Assembly: GCF_007971225.1 (NCBI RefSeq)
Contig: NZ_CP042435.1
Location: 4,653,501-4,717,500 of the forward strand
Source: Panacibacter ginsenosidivorans
Lineage (GTDB): Bacteria; Bacteroidota; Bacteroidia; Chitinophagales; Chitinophagaceae
DNA: 64,000 bases
Direction: 5' to 3'
A model generated the notes under the pieces. That model worked only from the letters and a program-made list of their open reading frames with translations. It ran no database searches and was not told the origin of the DNA. A program made the translations under genes and the position numbers. Shown piece after piece: positions 34,331-43,205 of this stretch. Each line of letters opens with the position of its first letter. The first letter of the stretch is position 1.

Positions 34331-34451
34331 GTTGTGTCACTCACTTTTACGTTCGGAACAATGATTGAGCAAAGTAAAAAGTCAAAAGTAAAATTCAAAA
34401 TGCCTGAATAATCTTTTGAATTATTTGTTGCTGTACAAGAGTGCGACGCAA
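34331..34451 (-). repeat. Nested-palindrome repeat, inverted B...rcA copy with A-rich loop
   Basis: Arm B variant GTTGTGTCACTCACTTTTAC (34331-34350) and rcA GTACAAGAGTGCGACGCAA (34433-34451). The loop is 82 bp, with the A-rich hairpin insert AGTAAAAAGTCAAAAGTAAA. It lies between the ATPase and permease genes of one ABC transporter. Confidence 0.85.
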
Positions 34452-34539
34452 GGAACGATGAGTAAAGAGATAAAGTTTGGCTCATAAAAATTATTCATCC
34501 TGTAAATCATATTAATCATTTAAAATCCTGGTTCAGACA

Positions 34540-35820
34540 TTGTTCAAACTCATAGCAACCATAAAAAAAGACTTACTCATTCTTACACGGGACAAGATCG
34601 GTTTACTCGTGATGTTTGCTATGCCCATACTGCTTGCCATTGTTATTACGAGTGTGCAGAACAGTACGTTTGAACTGGTAAACGATAACAAACTTGCCAT
34701 GGTGTTGTGTAATAAAGACAGCGGAGAATCAGGCAGGCAGCTGGTTGCAGCTATCAGGAAGATCGGTATGTTTGATATTGATAGCGTTGGAAGTAACCAA
34801 ACAGATGATGCAATAAAAAATAGCATGCATGAAAAAGATGCGATGGTTGCGATAATTATTCCGGAGGATTTTTCTGCAAAGCTATCTGCAAAGGCGGAAA
34901 ACATTACCGCAAAAGCATTGAATGATCTTGGTGTTAATGATGATAGCTCTGCTAAAGCCGCGGAGAATGTTACGCCCATTACTTTTTATTATCATCCTGT
35001 AATGCAGCAGTCGTTTCGTCAATCAATACAAGGCGCATTGCGCAGTGCATTACAGATTGTAGAGAATAAAAAAATATTACAAACAGTTTATCTTTCATTG
35101 AATGATAAAGCAATGCCCGACTCACTTGAAAATGAAATGATCAACAACCAGGTGCAGGTAAATGAAATTCCTGTTTCAAGAGATGGCAGCAGAAATATTC
35201 CAAATGCATCGCAGCACAATATTCCTGCATGGACAATCTTTGCCATGTTCTTCATTGTTATTTCGCTTGGCAGCAGTGTTGTAAGAGAAAAGCAGAATGG
35301 AAGTTTTGTAAGATTGAAAACCCTGCCAACGAATTATATTTTGTCTTTGTTTTCAAAACAGGTCACTTACACATTTGTAACGATATTCCAGGCACTTATA
35401 ATTTTTTCAATTGGTGTTTGGGTATTTCCGTTAATAGGATTACCCGCATTAAATATTCCCAATGATATTGTAGGATTATTACTTGTAACGTTTATCTGCG
35501 GCTGGTGTGCATCAAGCTATGCGATTTGCGTTGGCGTATTTGCAGGAACACAGGAGCAGGCAAATGGTTTTGGTGCGGTTTCTGTTGTAATGCTTGCAGC
35601 ACTCGGCGGCATTATGATACCATCTTTTATAATGCCCGATTCGTTAAAAATATTAATGAATATTTCTCCGCTGCATTGGTGCATAGAGGCTTATTACGGC
35701 TTATTCCTTGAGGGCGGAAAATTAAGTGATATAATAACGAATATTTTATCTTTATTTGCCATAACAGTTGTAATACAGTTAATTACTGTATGGGGCTTAA
35801 AGCGCAAAAACCTTATATAA
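34540..35820 (+). CDS. ABC-2 type transporter permease
   Basis: The product has 426 residues. One N-terminal helix (GLLVMFAMPILLAIVI) is followed by a large extracytoplasmic domain (residues about 45-220) and five C-terminal helices, as in ABC-2 permeases such as YhgE/NatB-like proteins. EKQNGSFVRLKTLPTNYI is the conserved cytosolic segment. The annotated start is TTG 34540 (MFKLIATIKKDLLIL); no closer ATG precedes the first helix. It pairs with the ATPase gene upstream. The ACP gene begins 1 bp after its stop. Confidence 0.88.
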   Translation: MFKLIATIKKDLLILTRDKIGLLVMFAMPILLAIVITSVQNSTFELVNDNKLAMVLCNKDSGESGRQLVAAIRKIGMFDIDSVGSNQTDDAIKNSMHEKDAMVAIIIPEDFSAKLSAKAENITAKALNDLGVNDDSSAKAAENVTPITFYYHPVMQQSFRQSIQGALRSALQIVENKKILQTVYLSLNDKAMPDSLENEMINNQVQVNEIPVSRDGSRNIPNASQHNIPAWTIFAMFFIVISLGSSVVREKQNGSFVRLKTLPTNYILSLFSKQVTYTFVTIFQALIIFSIGVWVFPLIGLPALNIPNDIVGLLLVTFICGWCASSYAICVGVFAGTQEQANGFGAVSVVMLAALGGIMIPSFIMPDSLKILMNISPLHWCIEAYYGLFLEGGKLSDIITNILSLFAITVVIQLITVWGLKRKNLI

Positions 35821-35821
35821 C

Positions 35822-36088
35822 ATGACAATGGAAAAAAGTGAGTTGAAAGCACAGGTGAAACAGCAGATTGTTCAGTTTTTAAACCTTGGTGTTTCTCCTG
35901 CTGAAATAAAAGATGAAGAACCTTTATTTGGAGAGGGCCTGGGGCTTGATTCCATTGATTCGATTGAACTTATTGTATTGCTTTCCCGTGAATATGGTAT
36001 TGATATAAAAGATCCAAAAGAAGGTCGCAAGATTCTTACAGATATCAACACCATGGTTGACTATATTGAAAAACACAGAACAAAATAA
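35822..36088 (+). CDS. Acyl carrier protein (rightward module)
   Basis: The product has 88 residues. EGLGLDSIDSIELIVLLSREYG carries the phosphopantetheine Ser in the DSI motif near residue 39. Two starts are possible, ATG 35822 or 35828. It precedes a FabF-like ketosynthase by 8 bp and a chain length factor after that. The same ACP-KS-CLF trio occurs in mirror image at 46497-43199. It carries the growing acyl chain. Confidence 0.92.
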   Translation: MTMEKSELKAQVKQQIVQFLNLGVSPAEIKDEEPLFGEGLGLDSIDSIELIVLLSREYGIDIKDPKEGRKILTDINTMVDYIEKHRTK

Positions 36089-36096
36089 TTGTTGCG

Positions 36097-37284
36097 TTGA
36101 GCCGTATTGTTGTAACAGGAATGGGTGTTATAAGTGCCATTGGCAACACTGCTGGAGAAAACAGGCAAGCACTCGTAAAAGGTACATGCGGCATTACAAA
36201 TCTTGAAAATTTTCCTTCCCGCTTTGCAGGCGTTATGCCATTTGGCGAAATAAAAATTACAACTGATACATTAAAAGAACAGCTTCATGCATATGAACAT
36301 GGTGTAACACGCACGATGTTGTTATCATTGCATGCGTTTAATGAAGCAATTGCTGATAGTAATCTGCCAATAGCTGAAATAAGTTCTTTGAATACAGCTT
36401 TTATAAGTGGCAATACAGTAGGAGGGATGTGCCTTACAGATGAATTATATGCAGATACCCGTAGTAAGGACAATGGCTCTGAATATTTAACTTCTTACGA
36501 TTCTGCTTCCGTTGCAATTTATGTTCAGGAAAGGTATAAGATGAAAGGCATTATTAATACTTTCAACACGGCTTGTTCATCTTCTGCTAATGCAATTATG
36601 TACGGTGCAAGATTGATTCAACATGGTTTTGCTAAAAGAGCAATTGTTGGTGGCGCAGATACCCTTGCAAAATTTACGATCAACGGATTTAATGCGTTGC
36701 GTATTCTTAGCGATGAAACATGCAGGCCGTTTGATAAAGATCGCAAAGGCTTGAATCTTGGTGAAGGCGCTGCATATCTTGTTTTAGAGAAAGAGGGAGA
36801 TGCTGCGGATAAAAAAATATATGCAACAATTGCAGGCTATGGAAATGCAAACGATGCTTTTCATCCTTCGTCATTGTCTGCAGAAGGTGATGGCCCGGTG
36901 GCTGCAATGAAACAGGCTTTAAAAAAAGCGAATATTAATGCAGGTGAAATTGGATTTATCAATGCGCACGGTACAGCAACGGAAAACAATGACGAAGTAG
37001 AAAGCGTATCGATGAAAAAAGTGTTTGACCAAGTGCCTGCGTTTGCATCCACGAAAGGAAATACCGGACATACGCTTGGTGCTGCCGGAGCAATTGAGGC
37101 GGTGTATAGTATTTTGTCGTTGATGCACCAGGAGATTTATCCTGCACTGCATTTTGAACATGCTATCGATGCAACTGGCCTTGCTCCTGTTGCTGAGTAT
37201 AGAAAAAAATCTTTAGAATATGTAATGAGCAATTCGTTTGGCTTTGGCGGTAATTGCACATCGTTGATTTTTTCAAAATATTAA
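36097..37284 (+). CDS. FabF-like beta-ketoacyl-ACP synthase (rightward module)
   Basis: The product has 395 residues with an intact Cys-His-His set: Cys160 in NTACSSSANAI, His291 in NAHGTATENND and His325 in GNTGHTLGAAG. The C-terminal NSFGFGGNCTSLIF is the usual KAS glycine-rich end. The start is TTG 36097 (MSRIVVTGMG), since no ATG is near the family start. It most resembles the 45032-46228 ketosynthase in motif wording (NTACSSSANAI versus STACSSSANAI). It is expected to pair with the CLF encoded next. Confidence 0.93.
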   Translation: MSRIVVTGMGVISAIGNTAGENRQALVKGTCGITNLENFPSRFAGVMPFGEIKITTDTLKEQLHAYEHGVTRTMLLSLHAFNEAIADSNLPIAEISSLNTAFISGNTVGGMCLTDELYADTRSKDNGSEYLTSYDSASVAIYVQERYKMKGIINTFNTACSSSANAIMYGARLIQHGFAKRAIVGGADTLAKFTINGFNALRILSDETCRPFDKDRKGLNLGEGAAYLVLEKEGDAADKKIYATIAGYGNANDAFHPSSLSAEGDGPVAAMKQALKKANINAGEIGFINAHGTATENNDEVESVSMKKVFDQVPAFASTKGNTGHTLGAAGAIEAVYSILSLMHQEIYPALHFEHAIDATGLAPVAEYRKKSLEYVMSNSFGFGGNCTSLIFSKY

Positions 37285-37320
37285 TGTTATGATACCAGCT
37301 AATATTTTCATGGCATCTTC

Positions 37321-37342
37321 GTTGCGTCGCAATCACTTCATC
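37321..37342 (+). repeat. Nested-palindrome repeat, partial arm A
   Basis: GTTGCGTCGCAATCACTTCATC: the first 11 bases match arm A and the remainder diverges. It lies between the ketosynthase and CLF genes. Confidence 0.65.
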
Positions 37343-37389
37343 TATAGTGCTAATGGCATCCTTTATAAATAGAACTAGTTTTATAAGTA

Positions 37390-38427
37390 ATGCTCTATAT
37401 ACATCAAACATCCTGCATCTCTCCACAGCAAACATTTGGTGATGTTGATCTGGAACATTTGCATACATCTGTAAACAATCAATTGCAGGTAATTGAACCT
37501 GCGTATAAAAACATTCCGCCTGGTGTATTGCGCAGGATGAGTAAGAATGTAAAAATTGGCATTGCTGCAGCATTACCATTATTACAGGAAACAAAAATTG
37601 ATGGAATAATTATTGGGACAGCAAACGGCGGCATGGAAGAAAGCATTAAGTTTCTTGATCAAATAGTGGCATACGATGAAGGATTACTTACACCCGGAGA
37701 TTTTGTTCAGAGTACAGCCAATGCGGTTGCCTCGCAGATAAGTTTGATGACGGCAAATAAATCTTACAATACAACACATGTACATCGTGGATTCTCTTTT
37801 GAAAACGCTTTACTTGATGCTGCTATGATGGTTAAAGAAAATCCCGGTCAAAACTTTTTAGTGGGTGGGGTGGATGTGATATCTCATTACAATTATAATA
37901 TTGATATACTTGCAGATTGTTATAAAGATGAATCGATATTAAGCAGTGAACTGTATAATACTAATTCAAAAGGAACAATTGCCGGAGAAGGTGCTGCTAT
38001 GTTTCTGGTAAATGGACTAACAGAAAATGCCATTGCCAAAATTGAAGCAATTGAAATGTGTTATTCTAAAGATACTTCTGTGGTAAAGCAAAGTTTGGAT
38101 TTATTTGTGGATAAAAATTTTAAGGAGAGAGATAGACCGGAGTTGTTACTTTCAGGAGAAGATGGAGACATTCGTTCTTTAGAATTTTATAATGCAGTTG
38201 AATCTGTATTAAACAGTGATACTGCAATTGCAAGATTTAAACATTTAACGGGGGATTATGCAACGTTAACAGCAACAGCTCTTTGGCTTGCATTATATGT
38301 TCTGCAGCAGCAAAATATGCCGGAACACATGATCAAGAGGAAAACTGAAGATCGGTTTAGGAAAATACTTATTTATAATTGTTACAGGCAGGTACAACAT
38401 AGCTTTATATTATTGTCGCTGCCGTGA
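37390..38427 (+). CDS. Ketosynthase-like chain length factor (rightward module)
   Basis: The product has 345 residues with a thiolase fold but no catalytic Cys: where ketosynthases have TACSSS, this protein has YNTTHVHRGFSFENALLDAA. GTANGGMEESIKFLDQIV and STANAVASQISLM are typical of the beta-ketoacyl synthase chain length factor family found in aryl polyene loci. It probably forms a heterodimer with the ketosynthase encoded just upstream. The leftward gene 43199-44254 is a paralogue with the same HRGFSFE wording. Confidence 0.85.
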   Translation: MLYIHQTSCISPQQTFGDVDLEHLHTSVNNQLQVIEPAYKNIPPGVLRRMSKNVKIGIAAALPLLQETKIDGIIIGTANGGMEESIKFLDQIVAYDEGLLTPGDFVQSTANAVASQISLMTANKSYNTTHVHRGFSFENALLDAAMMVKENPGQNFLVGGVDVISHYNYNIDILADCYKDESILSSELYNTNSKGTIAGEGAAMFLVNGLTENAIAKIEAIEMCYSKDTSVVKQSLDLFVDKNFKERDRPELLLSGEDGDIRSLEFYNAVESVLNSDTAIARFKHLTGDYATLTATALWLALYVLQQQNMPEHMIKRKTEDRFRKILIYNCYRQVQHSFILLSLP

Positions 38428-38529
38428 AGAATTTGAAAAAGAAATTTTCAGGTAGAAAAAATATTCAGTTATTTTATGAAGCGTTTACCGGGAATTTAAA
38501 AATGTATTTTGCTGAATAGTGTAAAAGAT

Positions 38530-38549
38530 GTACAAGAGTGCGACGCAAC
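38530..38549 (-). repeat. Nested-palindrome repeat, solo rcA arm with right flank
   Basis: GTACAAGAGTGCGACGCAAC, followed by GAAAGCTAAATAG and later AAGCCCTTTGGCTT. It is a right half element between the CLF and the exported protein genes. Confidence 0.8.
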
Positions 38550-38618
38550 GAAAGCTAAATAGAAGAAAAGCCCTTTGGCTTAAAAAAATTAATCAATCAT
38601 AAACTAAAACGTATCAAC

Positions 38619-39206
38619 ATGAAAATCTTATCAGCCTTTGCAGGACTGGCTTTTACACTTGCATTTGCAAGCTCTGTGCATGCGCAAAAAATTAAAGTTA
38701 TTGAAGGAAATAGCGATGTGTTAAAAAATGAAACAACTATAAATTTTCAATACACTTATGACAATATGAAAGTGGGCAAATTTGATAAAGAAGAAGATTA
38801 TGTAGCGCAAAAAAAAGAAGATTATAATAAAAAGGAAGCAGGCAAAGGTGATAACTGGGCAAAGGCGTGGGTAGATGACAGGCAAAATAAATTCGAGCCC
38901 AAGTTTGAAGAGTTGTTTTTGAAGTATAGTGAAAAGACAAGGAGTAAAAATGCTAAGTACACATTAATACTTAAAACTCATTTTACTGAACCTGGTTATA
39001 ATGTTGGCGTTTGGCGCCACAATTCAGAAATAGCAGGTGAGGCCTGGATTGTTGAAACTGCAAACCCTTCAACCATTGTTGCTAAAATATCTTTTGAGAA
39101 AGTGCCAGGCAGCACATTTGGTGGTTATGATTTTGATACAGGCGGCAGAATTATGGAAGCTTATGCATTGGCCGGAAAAGCCCTTGCAAAATACCTCAGC
39201 AAATAA
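38619..39206 (+). CDS. Exported protein of unknown function in the pigment cluster
   Basis: The product has 195 residues with a signal peptide ending near SVHAQ. The mature domain has NFQYTYDNMKVGKFDKEEDY and KYTLILKTHFTEPGYNVGVWR, and ends AYALAGKALAKYLSK. In overall plan it is like the leftward gene 51516-52151 (signal peptide, roughly 200 residues, C-terminal helix), but direct similarity is weak by eye. It is likely periplasmic or outer-membrane associated and might assist pigment placement; this is inference. Confidence 0.75.
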   Translation: MKILSAFAGLAFTLAFASSVHAQKIKVIEGNSDVLKNETTINFQYTYDNMKVGKFDKEEDYVAQKKEDYNKKEAGKGDNWAKAWVDDRQNKFEPKFEELFLKYSEKTRSKNAKYTLILKTHFTEPGYNVGVWRHNSEIAGEAWIVETANPSTIVAKISFEKVPGSTFGGYDFDTGGRIMEAYALAGKALAKYLSK

Positions 39207-39226
39207 ATTAAGTGAAATTATTTTTG

Positions 39227-39257
39227 AAACAGGCTGCACATGCAGCCTGTTTTTTTA
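39227..39257 (+). terminator. Intrinsic terminator of the rightward pigment operon
   Basis: AAACAGGCTGCA-CA-TGCAGCCTGTTT (39227-39252) is a perfect 12-bp stem followed by TTTTT. It ends transcription after the exported-protein gene. The antiporter gene begins 13 bp later. Confidence 0.85.
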
Positions 39258-39269
39258 TCTTCACTTACG

Positions 39270-40709
39270 ATGAAAAAAAACCGCTCTTTTCTGTTTTATA
39301 TTTTAATAATCGCAGTATTTGGTACGGCCATCTGGTTAATTGTTAGGAAGGGAGAAAGTTTGCAAACAATACAGGCAGCAAATGCGCCAACAGGCAAAAT
39401 AAATACAGCGCCTTTTGCAGAATCTTTCAGCAATAATATTTCACTGGCGCTGCCGGTATTGCTTTTGCAAATAGTTGTAATTGTTGTTGCGGTGAGAATG
39501 TTTGGATATTTATTTAGTAAAATAGGTCAGCCTGCGGTTGTAGGAGAAATTATTGCAGGTGTTGTGTTAGGCCCTTCTGTGCTGGGTGCTTTATCACCTG
39601 CTGTTTCCGCGTTTATTTTTCCTGCCTCCTCATTAAATAATCTTCAATTCATAAGCCAGGTTGGTTTGATATTATTCATGTTTGTAATAGGTCTTGAACT
39701 TGATATAAGCGTCATTCGTAAACAGGCAAAGTCTGCCGTAATTATTAGTCATGCAAGCATTATTATTCCTTATACATTGGGCATGTGTCTTGCACTGTTT
39801 ATGTATAAAGCATATGCGCCGGCAAATATTTCATTTCTTTCTTTTTCATTGTTTATGGGTATTGCGATGAGTATAACCGCGTTTCCTGTGCTGGCTCGAA
39901 TCATCAAAGAAAGAAATCTTACCAAAACCAGATTGGGTATAATGGCAATCACCTGTGCGGCATCAGATGATGTAACTGCATGGTGTATTCTTGCTGCGTT
40001 AATCGCCATTGTAAAAGCAGGAACATCAGTGAGTACCTTGTTTACAATTGGCTTATTGCTCGCTTATGTTTTATTAATGTTGATGGTTATAAGACCGCTA
40101 TTAAAAAAACTTGGGCATATTTACAACAAACGTGAAACAGTTAGCAAATCAATGATGGCAATCGTTTTTATGGTGATGTTGCTCTCTGCTTATCTAACAG
40201 AATTGATTGGTGTGCATGCATTGTTTGGTGCGTTTGTGGCGGGTGTGATAATGCCTGACGAAATGAATTTCAGGCAAACGATCATTGATAAAATTGAAGA
40301 TGTAAGCCTTGTATTATTGCTCCCATTATTTTTTGTGTTTACCGGATTGCGTACACAAATAGGTTTACTGAATGAAGCCAGTCTTTGGATAACTTTTGGC
40401 TGGATCGTATTTGTGGCAGTTGCAGGAAAATTTGGTGGTAGCACAATCGCCGCAAAAATTACCGGGCAAACATGGAAAGATAGTTTATCAATTGGTGCGC
40501 TTATGAATACAAGAGGCTTAATGGAATTAGTGGTGCTGAATATCGGTTACGACCTTGGAATCCTTTCTCCTCAAGTTTTTACAATGATGGTGCTTATGGC
40601 GTTGATCACAACATTCATGACAAACCCTGCGCTCAATTTTTTCAATTGGTTAATGCCGGAAGAAAAAGCAATTTCAAGCACTGAAATAAAGATTGCTACA
40701 AAAGTATAA
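39270..40709 (+). CDS. Cation:proton antiporter, CPA2/KefB-like
   Basis: From ATG 39270 (MKKNRSFLFYILII) the product has 479 residues and about 13 helices. GQPAVVGEIIAGVVLGPSVLG is the CPA2 hallmark in helix 2-3, and ITCAASDDVTAWCIL contains the paired acidic residues at the transport centre. No RCK/TrkA domain follows. The ORF could extend to 39240, but that codes through the terminator stem. It sits between the two pigment arms, and its 3' end overlaps the convergent dehydratase-like gene by 14 bp. A link to pigment function is not evident. Confidence 0.9.
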   Translation: MKKNRSFLFYILIIAVFGTAIWLIVRKGESLQTIQAANAPTGKINTAPFAESFSNNISLALPVLLLQIVVIVVAVRMFGYLFSKIGQPAVVGEIIAGVVLGPSVLGALSPAVSAFIFPASSLNNLQFISQVGLILFMFVIGLELDISVIRKQAKSAVIISHASIIIPYTLGMCLALFMYKAYAPANISFLSFSLFMGIAMSITAFPVLARIIKERNLTKTRLGIMAITCAASDDVTAWCILAALIAIVKAGTSVSTLFTIGLLLAYVLLMLMVIRPLLKKLGHIYNKRETVSKSMMAIVFMVMLLSAYLTELIGVHALFGAFVAGVIMPDEMNFRQTIIDKIEDVSLVLLLPLFFVFTGLRTQIGLLNEASLWITFGWIVFVAVAGKFGGSTIAAKITGQTWKDSLSIGALMNTRGLMELVVLNIGYDLGILSPQVFTMMVLMALITTFMTNPALNFFNWLMPEEKAISSTEIKIATKV

Positions 40710-41064
40710 ACTGCGCTTTCATTTTAAAATTTGTAGCCGTGCTGTTGGTTATGGCTGCAGTTACATCAATATCGCTTTCATTTATTTTATATTTCACTTC
40801 AATGTTGGCAATATTGTTTTCTGCAGGATTTATTATAGCCAGAAATTTCAGGTGATCAGCTTTTGATAACCTCGTTTCTCCTGCCAATGCTTTTTCCAAA
40901 AATTCTTTTATTATTTGCATCATGCAAACGCCCGGTACAACAGGTGCCCCCGGAAAATGTCCTTCAAATATTTTATGTGATGCATTGATCGCAATTGTTG
41001 CCTTTGCAATACCTTCTTCGTTTGCAAATGATTCTATCGTGTAGAAATTATTTTCTAATAACAT
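40696..41064 (-). CDS. FabZ-like hotdog dehydratase with Glu-to-Gln change
   Basis: The product has 122 residues. HFPGAPVVPGVCMMQ holds the catalytic His (His36) of FabZ, but the partner Glu (FabZ PGVLxxE) is Gln50 here. In aryl polyene systems the ApeI-type dehydratase works in a complex with a second hotdog protein; the other dehydratase-like gene of this cluster (52148) keeps a Glu but lacks the His. This suggests a shared active site, discussed in findings. It is the last gene of the leftward arm, overlapping the antiporter gene by 14 bp. Confidence 0.85.
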   Translation of the reverse strand: MLLENNFYTIESFANEEGIAKATIAINASHKIFEGHFPGAPVVPGVCMMQIIKEFLEKALAGETRLSKADHLKFLAIINPAENNIANIEVKYKINESDIDVTAAITNSTATNFKMKAQFILL

Positions 41065-41112
41065 GCAATTTATTTTTTATGAACCAGGCTATATGCTTTA
41101 TGGCATCGTTCC

Positions 41113-41131
41113 TTGCGTCGCACCCTTGTAC
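41113..41131 (+). repeat. Nested-palindrome repeat, solo arm A with left flank
   Basis: TTGCGTCGCACCCTTGTAC preceded by GAACCAGGCT and GGCATCG, the left flank words. It is a left half element upstream of the dehydratase gene. Confidence 0.78.
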
Positions 41132-41208
41132 TCATGAATATACATCGGCTGCTTAAACTGCAGGGCCGCAATGACGTAAAAAAATCTCCGGCTCCGCGCC
41201 TTTGCGAT

Positions 41209-41832
41209 TTATTCGTTTTCCAATCGCTTCAACCCAATATCAAAAGTAAAGCCTGTATGACTGATTCCAATCGTGTCCGGAATACCATCTTTATAATTTT
41301 GCATGATCACTTTTACCACCGGCTTTTTTGAGGAAGCCCTTTCCATTCTTATCAATTCACTGCATGTTGAATCTGTAACATAATAGTTATAACCTTTCTC
41401 TTCAGGAAAACCATAATAACGCTGAGTAGTTATTGTATCATATTTTATAAAACCATTTTGCATTACTTTGTCCTGCATCATTACAATCTCAAAATCTTTT
41501 CTGAGTGTTAAGATAACAGGCTTTTTATCCAGCTTGTCTATTATGTAGTAAACCCTGAAGTCTCCGTTTGCAGCAAATTCAAAATCAAAAAATTTAAAAC
41601 CGGATTGATTGGAGAAAACTATCCTGGTGCTGCTATCAGGCATTTTTTTGATCACTAATATCCCGCTTAAATATTTGCCTGTAACGTTTACTTCTGTATA
41701 ATAAAGTGCTCTTGTAAAATTAGGCTTGAATTTTTGTATGCAGGAAATATCTCCGTTAGATTGTTGCAGGTGCTTATATTGAGATGCACATGCACTTAAT
41801 AATATTAAGCAACTAATGAGTAAATAACGCAT
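41209..41832 (-). CDS. Outer membrane lipoprotein candidate coupled to a LolA-like gene
   Basis: The product has 207 residues. MRYLLISCLILLSAC is a lipoprotein signal with lipobox LSAC. The mature part is beta-rich (ALYYTEVNVTGKYLSGILVIKK, GDFRVYYIIDKLDKKPVILTL), consistent with an eight-stranded open barrel as in LolA/LolB-type proteins. It overlaps the upstream LolA-like gene by 20 bp, so it may act as a LolB-like acceptor or another carrier partner; this is inference. Confidence 0.7.
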   Translation of the reverse strand: MRYLLISCLILLSACASQYKHLQQSNGDISCIQKFKPNFTRALYYTEVNVTGKYLSGILVIKKMPDSSTRIVFSNQSGFKFFDFEFAANGDFRVYYIIDKLDKKPVILTLRKDFEIVMMQDKVMQNGFIKYDTITTQRYYGFPEEKGYNYYVTDSTCSELIRMERASSKKPVVKVIMQNYKDGIPDTIGISHTGFTFDIGLKRLENE

Positions 41833-42442
41833 CAGAAACGTTTGAATTTATTTCTTTATTTACAAAAGTAATAACGGTATTATCACCCGAAGTTTCCAGC
41901 ATTTCAATTGAGTTAACTGCATATTGTTTTTTGTCAACCGTTACATTAATTTTCTTGAACATGTCTTTCAACGTTTTATTAATTGGAGACATTTCGATTA
42001 AGTAACCGGTATTATTCTGAAAAACCTTTACGGTAAAATCTTTGTTGGAGAATGCCGTGCCTTTTACACAATCAACCATTATCTGGTTGATCTGTTGAAA
42101 TAGTTTGTTCGATTTTGTAGAAATCTTATTTTCTTTCTGACCATCTTTTATGTAAATATCATTCTTATTCAGGATCATTAAATATTGGAAAGGCTGGTTG
42201 TATTCCATACGCACCATATTATCTTTCTTAAACCAGAATTTCCCTTTTGATGTAATTTTTTCAGAAAGCATGCTCAGGTTTTTTTCCTGCACAAAATCAC
42301 TTTTGATGCTATTTATTTTTTGTGAAGCCGCCGCAAATTGTTGTTTAAAACCTGCAGTATCTGTTACAGCGATATAAGCTGCATGTTGTGCAAAAACAGT
42401 AGATGAAAAAAGTATAGACGCTAAGAATAATAATTTACGCAT
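41813..42442 (-). CDS. LolA-like periplasmic carrier
   Basis: From ATG 42442 (MRKLLFLASILFSSTVFAQ) the product has 209 residues and a signal peptide. SDFVQEKNLSMLSEKITSKGKFWFKKDNMVRMEY is the family hallmark of LolA-type lipoprotein carriers in modified form. An upstream ATG at 42451 would add three residues. It is embedded in the pigment operon between a lipoprotein gene and a polysaccharide deacetylase gene, which suggests a dedicated carrier for pigment or its lipids rather than general lipoprotein sorting. Confidence 0.82.
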   Translation of the reverse strand: MRKLLFLASILFSSTVFAQHAAYIAVTDTAGFKQQFAAASQKINSIKSDFVQEKNLSMLSEKITSKGKFWFKKDNMVRMEYNQPFQYLMILNKNDIYIKDGQKENKISTKSNKLFQQINQIMVDCVKGTAFSNKDFTVKVFQNNTGYLIEMSPINKTLKDMFKKINVTVDKKQYAVNSIEMLETSGDNTVITFVNKEINSNVSDALFTH

Positions 42443-43205
42443 AAGGTTCAATATTCAGTAACTTATCTAAACGCACAAATGTAAATCCACTTTTGTGTAC
42501 ATGGTCTATAAATGTTTGCAAAATATCTAAAGTGGTTTTGCTTGTATCGTGAAATAAGACAATGTCACCAGGTTTAACATCGGCAATGCGTGTGAACAAT
42601 TTTTTTTTATCCTTAATAACAGTGTCAAGAGAACGAATGCTCCAGCCAACAGGAACATAATCTCCTTTAATAATCGCTTTTCTTACCGTTGGATTAGTAA
42701 CCCCGTAGGGTGGACGGAAAAATTTTGGTTTTACACCAATTACTTTTGTGGTTGCTTCGTCCATCATGTTCAGGTCTTTGCACATTTTTCCTGTTGGGAA
42801 AAGATCAAACATGGGCGCATGAGAATAGGAATGATTACCAATAATATGACCTTCTTCATAAACCTGCTTTAATAAGCGTTCATTCTTCTCAATACGATTT
42901 CCAATGCAGAAAAATGAAGCTTTAATATTGTTTTTGTTAAGTAACGCTAATATCTCTGTTGTATAATTTTCTGCGGGTCCATCATCAAAACTAATGGCAA
43001 TTTCTTTTTTAGTTGTTGCTGCTTTACACACAATTTTTATAAAAAAATTTGAGCCAACATTATAGCAGCCCCAAAATACAACCAGTGAATAAACAAAGAA
43101 TAAAAGCAGATAGTACCAGAAAGAAATACCATACATTTTATCAAGCCAAACAAGCAGTAGCAGTAGTAAAACAAAAGCAATATTTGTATTCCTGAAGTTT
43201 AACAT
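42435..43205 (-). CDS. Polysaccharide deacetylase (NodB domain)
   Basis: The product has 256 residues. Two N-terminal hydrophobic segments (residues about 8-50) anchor the protein. The NodB motifs are in order: SFDDGP (catalytic and metal Asp), HSYSHAP (metal His pair), RPPYG (groove), and LFHD near the C-terminus. The family removes N-acetyl groups from chitin or peptidoglycan. Its place in a pigment cluster is unexplained. It overlaps the LolA-like gene and the CLF gene by a few bases at each end, so these genes are co-transcribed. Confidence 0.9.
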   Translation of the reverse strand: MLNFRNTNIAFVLLLLLLVWLDKMYGISFWYYLLLFFVYSLVVFWGCYNVGSNFFIKIVCKAATTKKEIAISFDDGPAENYTTEILALLNKNNIKASFFCIGNRIEKNERLLKQVYEEGHIIGNHSYSHAPMFDLFPTGKMCKDLNMMDEATTKVIGVKPKFFRPPYGVTNPTVRKAIIKGDYVPVGWSIRSLDTVIKDKKKLFTRIADVKPGDIVLFHDTSKTTLDILQTFIDHVHKSGFTFVRLDKLLNIEPYA

